A stretch of 64,000 nucleotides of DNA from Planctomycetes bacterium UBA1662 (lineage in GTDB: Bacteria > Planctomycetota > UBA8108): contig DCKY01000187.1 of NCBI GenBank assembly GCA_002320775.1, positions 15,777-79,776 of the forward strand, given 5' to 3'. Below, piece after piece: positions 26,106 to 34,859 of the stretch. The notes under the pieces are model-generated. The model had not been told where the DNA came from. It worked only from the letters and a program-made list of their open reading frames with translations, and made no database searches. Position 1 is the first letter of the stretch, and the number at the start of each line of letters is the position of its first letter. Made by a program: the position numbers and the translations under genes.

Positions 26106-26714
26106 TTCTGATACCCTCCATGCTCTCCCATTGATGGGAATGCTAGTTTAGTTCTTCCCCCCGTCAGTTGTGTTACAAGCAGCGGTGGACTCCTCTTTTT
26201 CCCGCCTGAAAAGATCTGTCTCAGGGAATCTCCATCCCGACTGGAATGAGTCTTCCCCTGCAGGCAGGAAAGTCTTAACGCTGAAAGCACTTAGGAAGTA
26301 TGCGGCAGATTTTAGTGTTTTTTTTATCGGTCGCAAGACAAATAGCTCGCTCCACTCCCAAGGAGCGGTCATCCACGCTTTCCAACCGGCTGAAAACCCG
26401 CAGATTGACTGGCAATTGAGCCCATTTCAAGTCGGTAGCGCATTTGCGGGGAGATGTTACTCTTTAATAGACCGAGGGCCACGGTGGACGGGTATCCAGA
26501 GGGCCTGAAAGTATGTCGATAGCGCAGCTTTTTCATATCCAGAAGACGGAGCGACTGGCTTCGCCAGCCGCTCTGAGCTCCGTAGCGCAAAGTGCCAGCC
26601 GCGGTCACGGGAGAAATCTTGCCCGGGGCCTGGTTTTTCTCAGCGCCTATTTTTGCGTCTGGCTTTCGCTCAGCTCGGTAGCGCACAGCTGAAGACCAGC
26701 GTCCGCGGATCGAC
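26106..26714. other. Gene-free interval with repeated GTAGCGCA-like words and a hairpin
   Basis: No convincing gene is seen in this 600-base stretch; frames present are short and lack motifs. It contains four copies of a G(T/A)TAGCGCA-type word at 26435-26442, 26518-26526, 26582-26589 and 26678-26685. Two of them are preceded by an AGCTC word (GAGCTCC, CAGCTCG). A stable hairpin, GAGCG-A-CTGGC-TTC-GCCAG-C-CGCTC, spans 26549-26573. The stretch lies between the anti-sigma gene and the lipoprotein gene and may hold the promoter of the latter. Confidence 0.4.
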
Positions 26715-27182
26715 CTATTCGTCGAATCGGGGATCGAGCGGTTTGCGCTCTTTCTCTTCATCATCGTCATCGAGGGTTTTGATGCGAATCGGCTCCTCAT
26801 CCGTGGTTTCCGCATAGTCCTTCCGCGGGTCGGCCGGTTTCTCCGAAGAGTTCGGGCCGGCGCTCAGGATGAAGAGTCCGATGATGAGGATCGCCGCGAG
26901 GCCGGCCAGGGGAGCCAGCCAGCGCGGCCGGGAGCTGACGACAGCGAAGGGTTGGTTCGTTCCGCCCTCGCGGATTTCAGAGAGCATCTTTCGCCAGCGC
27001 TCCGCGCTGACCTCGGGCGGCCGGTCGTTTTTTGCGAGCCGGGTGAGCTCTTCCGCCTCGGCCGCCAGCTTCCGGTACTCTTCAGAGCCTGCGAGGTACC
27101 TCTCGACCGTTTCTCGCTGTTCTTCGGAGAGCTCTCCGTCGAGGTAGGGGCCCAGCAATCTGGTGAATTCTTCACGCGACAT
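26715..27182 (-). CDS. Membrane anti-sigma factor partner of the adjacent ECF sigma factor
   Basis: The 155-residue protein has an N-terminal helical domain (EEFTRLLGPYLDGELSEEQR) of the anti-sigma zf-HC2-like type. One transmembrane helix follows at about residues 90-107 (WLAPLAGLAAILIIGLFIL), then a short, very acidic tail. The usual zinc ligands His-x3-Cys-x2-Cys of that family are not present, so this would be a zinc-free version. It starts 44 bases after the sigma factor gene on the same strand with AGGAAG before the ATG, as expected for a sigma/anti-sigma pair. The signal sensed is unknown. Confidence 0.8.
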   Translation of the reverse strand: MSREEFTRLLGPYLDGELSEEQRETVERYLAGSEEYRKLAAEAEELTRLAKNDRPPEVSAERWRKMLSEIREGGTNQPFAVVSSRPRWLAPLAGLAAILIIGLFILSAGPNSSEKPADPRKDYAETTDEEPIRIKTLDDDDEEKERKPLDPRFDE

Positions 27183-27225
27183 AGTTTCTTCCTGGATTCT
27201 GTTTTTCTGGTTTTTCCGGGAGAGC

Positions 27226-27984
27226 TCAGCTGGGCCTGTAGCCCATGGAGCTGAGCGATTCCTGTAGTTTCTTCCGGGCGTAGAAAAGTCGAGACATTAC
27301 GGTTCCAACGTTGCAACCCACGACCTCTGCAATTTCTTTGTAGGAGAGATCTTCAGATGTGTGGAGGACGAAAACAACCTGGTGTTTATCTGAGAGCGAG
27401 GAGATGGCTTGCTGCAGGTTCTCCCGGAGTTCCTGTTCCCGGGCATACTCAACCGGCGCCTGGGCCGGGGCTCTGCGAGCGGTAGGCTTTCCAAGGGCCT
27501 CCATGGCGGACTCTTCCATGCCGTGGAGGGGCCGGCTTTTGCGGCTGCGTGTAAAATCGATCGAGCGGTTGACAGTGATCCGATAGAGCCAGGTGAAGAA
27601 CTTGGAGTCGGTCTTGAATTTTTCGAGCGCCTGGTAGACACGGAGAAAAACTTCCTGCGCAACCTCGAGGGCGTCTTCCCTATTGCGTACAAAACGGAAA
27701 GAGATTCCGTAGACTCGCTGCCGGTATTTTTCGAAGAGAAATTCAAACGCGGCTTCATCGCCGGCAAGGAAGGCTTTCACCTTGAGAATGTCTTCGTTGT
27801 CGGAGGAGTCTCTCAATTTCTTTTTCCGGCGATCCAGGGCGGGTTGAATCGGGATGACAACGGCGCCACCTCGACGGAGTTCATGGCGGACCTCCACCTC
27901 AACATGCGAGGGGGAATCAAAGGGTCCGCGCTGGCGTACCAACGTGCCGTCGATTGTAGCGGGGAGGAGTTGGGCTCTCATCAT
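27226..27984 (-). CDS. ECF-type RNA polymerase sigma factor
   Basis: The 252-residue protein has region 2 (FEFLFEKYRQRVYGISFRFV, then DALEVAQEVFLRVYQAL and FFTWLYRITVNRSID). Region 4 has a helix-turn-helix (LSYKEIAEVVGCNVGTVMSR). A linker of about 40 residues joins them, as in ECF sigma factors. The first 60 residues before region 2 are not typical of the family; translation might begin further in, but no better ATG precedes region 2. It is followed by a membrane anti-sigma gene, so activity is probably controlled by release from that protein. The targets are unknown. Confidence 0.92.
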   Translation of the reverse strand: MMRAQLLPATIDGTLVRQRGPFDSPSHVEVEVRHELRRGGAVVIPIQPALDRRKKKLRDSSDNEDILKVKAFLAGDEAAFEFLFEKYRQRVYGISFRFVRNREDALEVAQEVFLRVYQALEKFKTDSKFFTWLYRITVNRSIDFTRSRKSRPLHGMEESAMEALGKPTARRAPAQAPVEYAREQELRENLQQAISSLSDKHQVVFVLHTSEDLSYKEIAEVVGCNVGTVMSRLFYARKKLQESLSSMGYRPS

Positions 27985-28107
27985 CTCTAATCTTTTGAAA
28001 TATCAGTTCTCATTGAATACTGACGGATTTCCGCGGGTATTTATTCGATTTTCGGAAGGGGAAAATTCATCAGGGGGCCGATAAGAGATGACTCGGATCT
28101 TTTTTTA

Positions 28108-28136
28108 TTGACAGAAGGCGTACAGGCTTCTAATTT
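28108..28136 (+). promoter_or_regulatory. Promoter for the candidate RNA at 28143-28520
   Basis: A perfect -35 box TTGACA (28108-28113) is followed after exactly 17 bases by TAATTT (28131-28136), which keeps the three most conserved -10 positions. A direct repeat GCTTCTAATT occurs at 28126-28135 and 28137-28146, with an 11-base period, overlapping the -10 box and start site. This could be an operator. Confidence 0.5.
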
Positions 28137-28142
28137 GCTTCT

Positions 28143-28520
28143 AATTAAACCGCTGCCCGAGAGGGCTAGTCAGGTTTTAGATAGAAGCGGGCTTTACTTA
28201 AGAGGAGCTTACGGCCCGTACGAAGAGAGGTTCGCGGTGGATGCGGACCCAGATAGAGAAGAAGAATAGAAGAGATGTATCCCTCGAAGACGGTTTTCAC
28301 CGTCAGGGCCTGTGAGAGTGGTCGGTGGCTCGGTTCCTGGTCTCCAGTTGTAGGAGAACAGGCGCAGGCTCGAGGTGTTAGTTCATAATCAATGTTAGTT
28401 AGATATTAGCGATTCAACCTACCCTTCCCTACACACCCCACTCGGTAGGTTCCTCCTTTTTCCTCGTTTATTTCAGACCCAAACACCTCCTCATCGAGTA
28501 GGGACGATGAGGAGTTTTTT
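28143..28520 (+). ncRNA. Candidate structured non-coding RNA or regulatory leader
   Basis: This block of about 380 bases lies between a good promoter and an intrinsic terminator and holds no long reading frame. Several stem-loops can be drawn by eye. CCGCT/AGCGG (28150-28154 with 28186-28190) encloses GCCC-GAGA-GGGC. GACGG-TTTTCA-CCGTC is at 28289-28304. CCTG-G-TCTCC / GGAGA-A-CAGG is at 28336-28362. AACCTACC/GGTAGGTT is at 28416-28451. The landmarks of RNase P RNA, tmRNA and SRP RNA are absent. Two short frames (24 codons from 28241 and 37 codons from 28275) exist but have poor ribosome-binding sites. It lies divergent from the ECF sigma gene. An independent sRNA is the simplest reading; terminated leader of the downstream gene is an alternative. 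Confidence 0.5.
28487..28520 (+). terminator. Intrinsic (Rho-independent) terminator
   Basis: CTCCTCATCG and CGATGAGGAG form a perfect 10-bp stem with an 8-base loop, followed at once by six T residues on the plus strand. It has no plus-strand protein gene in front of it, so it must end the candidate RNA transcript or attenuate transcription into the YihY-like gene. Confidence 0.85.
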
Positions 28521-28685
28521 ATTGCCCTCGTTTTTGCGGCCGGAGTTGCCGTGAGCACGAGAGGGCCTCTTTCCCGACGGTTTCCGTGGGGGTAGATGAT
28601 ACGATACAGCCGTGGGCCAGCGGGGTTATTGCTCCGTAAACGTGGTCGAATTCTTGCGAATCCAACCCTCTGCGGAGTCCGGTGG

Positions 28686-30071
28686 ATGCAGCTAGTGCGC
28701 CGCATAAAAGACGTCCTGTTTTCCGGTCCTCCCGAAGAGCTCACCGGTCCCAAGGGTGTCTTGGTCAAGGTTGGACGGGTGGTCTACCTCCTGGTGGGGA
28801 AATTTCGCAGGGATTTCTGTCTCGAGCGGGCGGCCAGCCTGACCTTCTATTCCATCATCTCGCTCATACCCATGACGGTGCTGTTTTTCAGCTTCGCCAC
28901 CAAGTTCATGGGGGAGCGGGAGCGTATCAAGGAATGGTTTATTCTCAAGATACCGAAGCTGCTGGCGCCGGGGCAGGAAGAAAAAGTGAGCGCCTGGCTC
29001 AAGGAAGACATCGGCAGCGATGCCTTCCAATTGCCGGAGGACGCCAGCTGGCTGATGGATTTCACCGCTGTCTGCGGACTGGTCATCATTTCGCTGGGAA
29101 TATTCATCGCGGCCGAGAGGGTCTTCAACCACATCTGGCAGGTGGACAAGCGCAGGAACTATCTACAGCGGCTATTGGTTTTCTGGGTGATCCTGACGAC
29201 GAGCCCTCTGCTTTTTGGAGCATCCCTCTGGGCTGAGGATATGTTGCCCACCGGCAGCCTGAAGTCTTTTTTCCAGGATTCACCATACTTCGCGGCCTTT
29301 CTGGCCTTTCTCGCCTTTACCCTGCTGTACATCTTTATGCCGGCAACGAAAGTTCGGTTCCGCAGCGCCGTGGTCGGAGGGATCGTGGCCGCGATCCTCT
29401 GGCAGCTGGCCAAGTACGGCTTTCTCTACTACCTCGACCAGATTAATAACGTCACGAGGTTTTATAATAAGATCGCCGCCCTGCCGCTCTTTCTCATCTG
29501 GCTCTACGTTACCTGGATGGTGGTTCTCTGCGGCGCGCAGCTCAGCTTTGTTCATCAGAATCTTGCCGCCTTATCGCGAGCCAGGCGGACTCGTTTGGCT
29601 AGCGGAAAACGATCCCTCGCGCAGCTAGGCCTGCAGCTTCTCTACAGGGTCGGGGCCGCCTTCAGCTCCGGCGGCAAGGTCCCATCTCTGGAGGCGGTGG
29701 CTACTGACCTCGGCCTCGAGGACAGCGAAGGTCTCGCAGAGGCCGCGTCTGTCCTGCTTCAGCAGAATGTATTATTAGGGGATGGATCGGGCGACGGCGG
29801 CTATGCCCTGGCGCGGGATCCGTCCCATATACGGCTCAAGCAGGTCATGGCGGGATTGCGAAAAGCTGAGTTTCCCGGAGAGAAGAACACGGTCGAATCG
29901 TCGGCTGGGAGTGATCGTGACCGGCCAGGCATCAACCGGCTTATCGCCTCGGCAAACGTTTCCTGGGAGGACACCTTCGAGTCTTTTACTCTGGCTGATA
30001 TGCTGCCTTTAGAAGGGAAAAAGGCAGGATCGCAAATCATTTCTGTAGAACAAGATAGAGAGTCCGACTGA
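28686..30071 (+). CDS. YihY/BrkB family inner-membrane protein with C-terminal winged-helix-like part
   Basis: The 461-residue protein starts at ATG 28686, preceded by GGAG at good distance; the frame is open upstream to 28596 but without family sequence. The YihY/BrkB core spans about residues 30-300 with five or six membrane helices. It includes ERAASLTFYSIISLIPMTVL, FNHIWQVDKRRNYLQRLLVF, and FYNKIAALPLFLIWLYVTWM followed by CGAQLSFV. Older annotations call this family ribonuclease BN, which is not supported. The C-terminal 150 residues (SLEAVATDLGLED through IRLKQVMAGLRKAEF) resemble a winged-helix domain. The role is unknown; it lies directly after the candidate RNA and terminator. Confidence 0.87.
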   Translation: MQLVRRIKDVLFSGPPEELTGPKGVLVKVGRVVYLLVGKFRRDFCLERAASLTFYSIISLIPMTVLFFSFATKFMGERERIKEWFILKIPKLLAPGQEEKVSAWLKEDIGSDAFQLPEDASWLMDFTAVCGLVIISLGIFIAAERVFNHIWQVDKRRNYLQRLLVFWVILTTSPLLFGASLWAEDMLPTGSLKSFFQDSPYFAAFLAFLAFTLLYIFMPATKVRFRSAVVGGIVAAILWQLAKYGFLYYLDQINNVTRFYNKIAALPLFLIWLYVTWMVVLCGAQLSFVHQNLAALSRARRTRLASGKRSLAQLGLQLLYRVGAAFSSGGKVPSLEAVATDLGLEDSEGLAEAASVLLQQNVLLGDGSGDGGYALARDPSHIRLKQVMAGLRKAEFPGEKNTVESSAGSDRDRPGINRLIASANVSWEDTFESFTLADMLPLEGKKAGSQIISVEQDRESD

Positions 30072-30108
30072 TTAATTTTGACATGATACTCAATGCCCAA
30101 TTACTATC

Positions 30109-33100
30109 TTGGTTTCAGAAAAGAATCAGGAAGACAAACAAGTGATAAAGTCAGGAACCGGGCACGAAGCAACAGGCCCATTTCCATTTCCTTCTAGTTT
30201 CCAGTTTCGCGAAGCTGAAAAGGCCACGCTCGAAGCTTTTTTCGAGAAGGTGTTTTTCGCTCAGTGCTTTACTGACGAGAAGCTCAAGGCCATCGATCGC
30301 ATGCGCTGGAGGCCTGGGAAGGCCGAGTCGACTGAAGAGGTTGAGGCCGTCGAAAAGAGTTCGGAGGCCGCTCCGGACGCATCTTCCGAGGATGTTTCGT
30401 CTGTTGAGAAGCGGCCGGTTGTGGCCACTCCTTATGTCATGCTCTGCCGCGGGGCGGATGGCATAGGGAAGACGCGAATCTTTCGCCACCTGCGCGAGCG
30501 TGCCCAGGAAAAAGAAGTTTCGGTTTACGAAACACACAATTACGAGGTCGAGGGGATCCCGCTCAAGCCCTTCCTCCATACGATTCGACGGATCATGCGC
30601 GACCTTGACGACAAGTCGGGTCTCGGCCAGGCGAATCAACGAGTCGGCTCGTCGCTGATCAACCGCTACCGCCATGCGCTCGAAAGTCTGATTCCCGAAG
30701 CTTTCGGCGATGTCGGGGCTTCCGCCGAGAATAGCTTGCTCAATTCAGAGAATTGGGAGGACGAGAAGGTTCGGATTTTTGATGGCATCACCCAATTCCT
30801 CCTCGAGGTTTCGGTCCACAAGCCCCTGCTGATCCTGGTTCACGACCTGCATTGGGCTGACAGAGCGACGGTCGAGCTGCTCAGGTATATCGGGCGCAAT
30901 CTTCAGCTGAGAAACGAGGCCCTGTCGGCGGAGCATTCTTCGGCGGAAGGAGTCGATGCGGAGCAGGTAACCGAAGATTGGGAGAGACTCTCGGTTCACA
31001 CAGATCTTGCCGCTGCCGAGACAGGCCAACTGGAAAAAGCCGAAGCAGTTGCGGGCGACGAAGAGAGCCCCCCTGAGACCTGGCCTTCCCGGTTGATGCT
31101 GCTTGCGAACTATCGCTCAGTTGATGAAGACTCAGGCGGAGAGAGCGACCGCGCCATCGAAAGCCTCGGGCGGGAGGACTTCAGCTTTCACGGTGAGCTT
31201 CGGCCTCTGCATCGGCAGGAGGCGCGGTATTTTCTCGAGAAGTCAATCGAGGGAGTCCAGGTGGGAGGTGAGGGGCTGGAGATCACAGCCGACGCGGCGG
31301 ATGCGGTGTTTGAATTATCCGAAGGGTTTCCGAGCTTTCAGCAGGAGCTGTTCCGGGGAGTTTTCCTGGGCAAGTCGAACCTCGCCTGCTGGAGCAGTGA
31401 GAGCTTCAGGGAATACGTTGACAGCGCTACCGGCGCGGGCGGTCTCGAATTATTAGAAGATGCTCCCGCGCGTCATCGTATCCTGGTGCGCCGCCTTGAA
31501 GATTATTTCTCTTCGGGCGAACAAGGGCGTTTGTCCAATGAGGCCCGGGTTCTGCAGGTCCTGGCCCTGGCCCGTCGGCCCGTGAGGAGTGACCTGGTGG
31601 GTCATGTCCTTGCATTGCAGGAGACCGCCTCCGGTGACGCCGAAGAGATGGCCGCGGCGACCGGCAAGCTCGGCCGCTTTTCAAACGCCGAGGGAACCGA
31701 GAAGGTCGAGGCGATCCTGAGAACTCTCGAGCAGCGTGGAATCACAGCCCTCGCGAGCCCGGGAAAGTATTATTTCAGGCTTTGGGATTACACCCAGGTC
31801 GTGGAGGCGACGATTGAGCCCGAGGTCAGGACGCTCATTCATCAACGAATTGGTGAGGAATACAGGAGGCGTCTCGGCGAGGGAAACGGTGAGACCATCT
31901 CTACAGGCGAGGAGGTCTACGAGGTCTATCATCATCTCAGCCGGGGCAAGGAGTCATCCTCGGCGATGGAATTCGGTCTCGCGGCTGGGAATCGCTTTGA
32001 GCGGACCTTCGCGCTTCAGAAGGCGAGAGACCTCTATACCGAGATGGTCTCCCTTCTCACGGCGGAGGAAGAGCTGCCGGAGCGCCTGACGGTTCTCGGG
32101 CACCTGGCCAGGGTCCAGGCCACCCTTCGTGAACACGATGGCGCTCTTGAATCGCTCACGAGAATCAACCAGGAGGAGGCGGGCAGCCTGGAGCCTGCCG
32201 TCCGGATTAATCTCTACCTTCTGGAGGCCCAGGTGGTTGCCGCCGCTGATCCAGGCAGGGCGCTCAAGGTCCTGGCCAGGGCGCAGAAGATCGTAACCGA
32301 GGAGCAGAGTATCGAGTCGATCAGGGTCCAGCTTGAGGTGACCCGCTGCAGGATGCTGCGGCAGGACTGGAAGCGGACCATCAATTACGGGCTCAAGGGC
32401 GCGGAGCAGGCGCAGAAGATTCCTGGCTGCGTCGAGCTGGGTATGTTCTATCGTTATGTCGCCCTCGCCTTTTACCGCAAGGGTGATTACGCCCACTCCC
32501 TCGATAATTTCCAGAGGGGTCTCGCTGTTGCTGAAGATCTCCAGAATTACTCCCTCACGGTGAACATCCTGGATGACCTGGGAAGGGTTTATCTCGAGAG
32601 GGGAAATCACTTCCGTGCCGCGCGGTACCTCTACAAGGCCCTCGAGATGCGTCAGCGGCAGCAGGATGTCGCCGGTCTCTGCAAATCGTATGACCAATTG
32701 GGGCTGGTCTACCGCCGTGATGGTGACTACCACAAGACGATCGACAATCTCAGCCGCAGCCTGAACCTCAAGCTTCGAACGGGTGATTTCGAGGGACTCA
32801 ACCCGACGCTGGGAACCCTGGGGGATCTTTGTTTCCGCCTGGGAAATTACCAGGTTGCTATCGATTATTTCAGCAAAGAGGTTGAGAACAGCAAGAAGGT
32901 CAAGGAGATCGAGGCCGATGAGACCGGGGGCCTCGCGGATGCCTTCGTGCGGATGGGACGTGTCTACTTTGAGATCGGCGATCTGAAGCAGGCGGATAAA
33001 TTCTGCAAGCAGGTCCTGATCCTCGCCTCCGAGTTTCAGCTGAAATCGTACGAGGCCGATGCGCTGATGCTGGATGGAAACATCAAGGCTTACCAGCTCG

Positions 33101-34848
33101 ACTGGAATCTCGCGGAGAAGAGCCTCAAGCAGGCGGCTGATTTCTATGGGAAGCTCGGTCATAGAATTCGCCAGGCCTGCGCTCTGCTTGACCTGGCCGA
33201 GGCGAAACTCGCCCGTGAATATTACGCCGAGGCTCTCAAGCTCGCCTCCAGGGCCCAGGTGATAGCCGAGGATGTAAGGGCTCTCGATGTTCAGGTGCGA
33301 GTCCTGACGGTTAAGGGGAACGTTCACAGGCACCTCAAGGGTGGAAATCCCGAGAAGGTTCGCGAGCAGCTCGGCAAGGCGATCGAGCTGAGTCAGAGGC
33401 TGAGCGATATCAGGGTTCTCTTCGACCTTTACTACGCGCTGGCAAAGGTCCATCACACAGACCGTGAGTTTTCCGAGGCCGCAACCTATTACGGTAAGGC
33501 GGATGCGATCATTAAGCGGATCACTGAGCAGATGCCCGAGGAGCTGCGCTCCAGGTTCTCCGATGATCCCCGGCGCAAGATCTTCGTGGAGGATTTTCTC
33601 CGCTTTCAGAAGGAATCTGAGGCGAAGGGGCCGACCCTCGAGGGCCGTGACCGGACGGCATCCCACGGAGATCTCAGGGAGCGTCCGGTGGGCTCCGATG
33701 ATTACAAGGGCTTGCTGGAAAGCGTACTCTCGATCAATAGCAGGATGAACCAGCTGGACTTCCACCAGGCCTGTCTTGACGAGGCCCTGGAGCTGACCGG
33801 GGCCGAGCGCGGCCTCATCATGGTGGTTAATGAGCGTCAATACGCGACCGTAGCTTCAGAAGGCTTTGGAGATGACTTTGCCGCACATCCAGAGGCCTCC
33901 TCGGCGAGCCAGCTTGCCGAAGAGACCATTCGCCGCGGCCGCGGGTCTTACAGCAGCGGCGGTGAAGAGGAAGGTCACGGCAAGATGAGGCCCCTCAAGG
34001 TCCTGCGGGACCGCTCCGTTCTCGTGATCCCCCTGAAGACGGAGGACAGGGTCCTTGGCAGCATCTATCTCGACCGGCTGAACTCTCTGGGTTCTTTTAC
34101 TCCCAGGCACCAGGTGCTGCTGGAGGCCTACGCTCTCCAGGTCGCTGTCGTTCTTCAGAACCGCCGCCAGCTTGATGTGGCGATCCGTGAGCCGGTCACG
34201 GGGTTTTATACGCCCAGCTACTTCCTTGACCGTCTCCGCGATGAATACAGGCTCTTCAATCTGCATGACAAGTCCTTCTGCCTGGCGGGCTTCTATCTTC
34301 CCGTGCTTGAAGATTCCGTGGGGGAGACCCAGAGCGGTCTCGGGGACAAGCTGGCAAAAGAGATTGCCTCGGTCGCCAGCGGAGCGATCGTTTGCTGGGG
34401 TAACCCGGTTCTCTACCTGCTCTTTCGGGATACAGACCTGGGTATCGCGGAGCAATACACCATCAGGGTACAGGAGAGACTGCAGGACCTGCTCGGCGAG
34501 GATGTTCCCTACGAGGCGCTACCGGTCGAGCGCCGCTACCAGCTGGGTTCGGATATTTATTTTGATCTGCGCCGCAAGCTGCTTCCCGAAGAGTGCGATC
34601 ACAAGACGCTCACGGATCTTCGCCAGATCCTCGCCAAGGATGTAAAGCTCAAGGAGGCCAAGAAAATCCTGGAGCGCCAGATTATCGAGAGCACCCTGCG
34701 TAAGACCAACGGCAACATCACCCATGCCGCGCGGGAGCTGGGAATCCATCGTCCCCAGCTCTCCAACTATCTGAAGAAATACGGACTGAACAAAGAGCGC
34801 TTCGAGAGCTCGATTGACACCTCACGCATCTCCCCGATAGAGAACTGA
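30109..34848 (+). CDS. Large ATPase-TPR-GAF-(GGDEF-like)-Fis HTH signalling regulator
   Basis: The protein is up to 1579 residues. An AAA/STAND-type ATPase comes first: Walker A CRGADGIGKTRIF near residue 115 and Walker B PLLILVHDLHWAD near 240. A long run of TPR repeats covers about 680-1140 (MFYRYVALAFYRKGDYAHSL is one). A GAF domain lies at about 1200-1355 (DEALELTGAERGLIMVV). Next is a segment that starts like a GGDEF domain (VTGFYTPSYFLDRL) but has no GGDEF motif. The end is a Fis-type helix-turn-helix, NITHAARELGIHRPQLSNYL. No kinase and no sigma-54-interaction domain are seen, which is unusual for a Fis-ended regulator. The frame starts at TTG 30109; GTG 30142 is an alternative. It is probably a cytoplasmic signal-integrating transcription regulator. 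Confidence 0.88.
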   Translation: MVSEKNQEDKQVIKSGTGHEATGPFPFPSSFQFREAEKATLEAFFEKVFFAQCFTDEKLKAIDRMRWRPGKAESTEEVEAVEKSSEAAPDASSEDVSSVEKRPVVATPYVMLCRGADGIGKTRIFRHLRERAQEKEVSVYETHNYEVEGIPLKPFLHTIRRIMRDLDDKSGLGQANQRVGSSLINRYRHALESLIPEAFGDVGASAENSLLNSENWEDEKVRIFDGITQFLLEVSVHKPLLILVHDLHWADRATVELLRYIGRNLQLRNEALSAEHSSAEGVDAEQVTEDWERLSVHTDLAAAETGQLEKAEAVAGDEESPPETWPSRLMLLANYRSVDEDSGGESDRAIESLGREDFSFHGELRPLHRQEARYFLEKSIEGVQVGGEGLEITADAADAVFELSEGFPSFQQELFRGVFLGKSNLACWSSESFREYVDSATGAGGLELLEDAPARHRILVRRLEDYFSSGEQGRLSNEARVLQVLALARRPVRSDLVGHVLALQETASGDAEEMAAATGKLGRFSNAEGTEKVEAILRTLEQRGITALASPGKYYFRLWDYTQVVEATIEPEVRTLIHQRIGEEYRRRLGEGNGETISTGEEVYEVYHHLSRGKESSSAMEFGLAAGNRFERTFALQKARDLYTEMVSLLTAEEELPERLTVLGHLARVQATLREHDGALESLTRINQEEAGSLEPAVRINLYLLEAQVVAAADPGRALKVLARAQKIVTEEQSIESIRVQLEVTRCRMLRQDWKRTINYGLKGAEQAQKIPGCVELGMFYRYVALAFYRKGDYAHSLDNFQRGLAVAEDLQNYSLTVNILDDLGRVYLERGNHFRAARYLYKALEMRQRQQDVAGLCKSYDQLGLVYRRDGDYHKTIDNLSRSLNLKLRTGDFEGLNPTLGTLGDLCFRLGNYQVAIDYFSKEVENSKKVKEIEADETGGLADAFVRMGRVYFEIGDLKQADKFCKQVLILASEFQLKSYEADALMLDGNIKAYQLDWNLAEKSLKQAADFYGKLGHRIRQACALLDLAEAKLAREYYAEALKLASRAQVIAEDVRALDVQVRVLTVKGNVHRHLKGGNPEKVREQLGKAIELSQRLSDIRVLFDLYYALAKVHHTDREFSEAATYYGKADAIIKRITEQMPEELRSRFSDDPRRKIFVEDFLRFQKESEAKGPTLEGRDRTASHGDLRERPVGSDDYKGLLESVLSINSRMNQLDFHQACLDEALELTGAERGLIMVVNERQYATVASEGFGDDFAAHPEASSASQLAEETIRRGRGSYSSGGEEEGHGKMRPLKVLRDRSVLVIPLKTEDRVLGSIYLDRLNSLGSFTPRHQVLLEAYALQVAVVLQNRRQLDVAIREPVTGFYTPSYFLDRLRDEYRLFNLHDKSFCLAGFYLPVLEDSVGETQSGLGDKLAKEIASVASGAIVCWGNPVLYLLFRDTDLGIAEQYTIRVQERLQDLLGEDVPYEALPVERRYQLGSDIYFDLRRKLLPEECDHKTLTDLRQILAKDVKLKEAKKILERQIIESTLRKTNGNITHAARELGIHRPQLSNYLKKYGLNKERFESSIDTSRISPIEN

Positions 34849-34859
34849 GAGAGAGACTT

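Noticed and set aside
26640..26720. tRNA-like D-arm sequence (GCTCAGCTCGGTAGCGCA)
   Set aside because: No matching anticodon stem, T-loop or acceptor stem could be drawn around it, so it is not called as a tRNA.
28143..28520. RNase P RNA, tmRNA or SRP RNA
   Set aside because: None of the conserved landmarks (GAGGAAAGTCC, a tRNA-like 3' end with TTCGAATC, GGTCAGGTCCGGAAGG) is present on either strand.
31954..33840. 628-codon open frame on the minus strand
   Set aside because: It lies fully opposite the TPR part of the large regulator, whose plus-strand domains are clear. The minus translation has no motif and reflects codon bias of a GC-rich gene.
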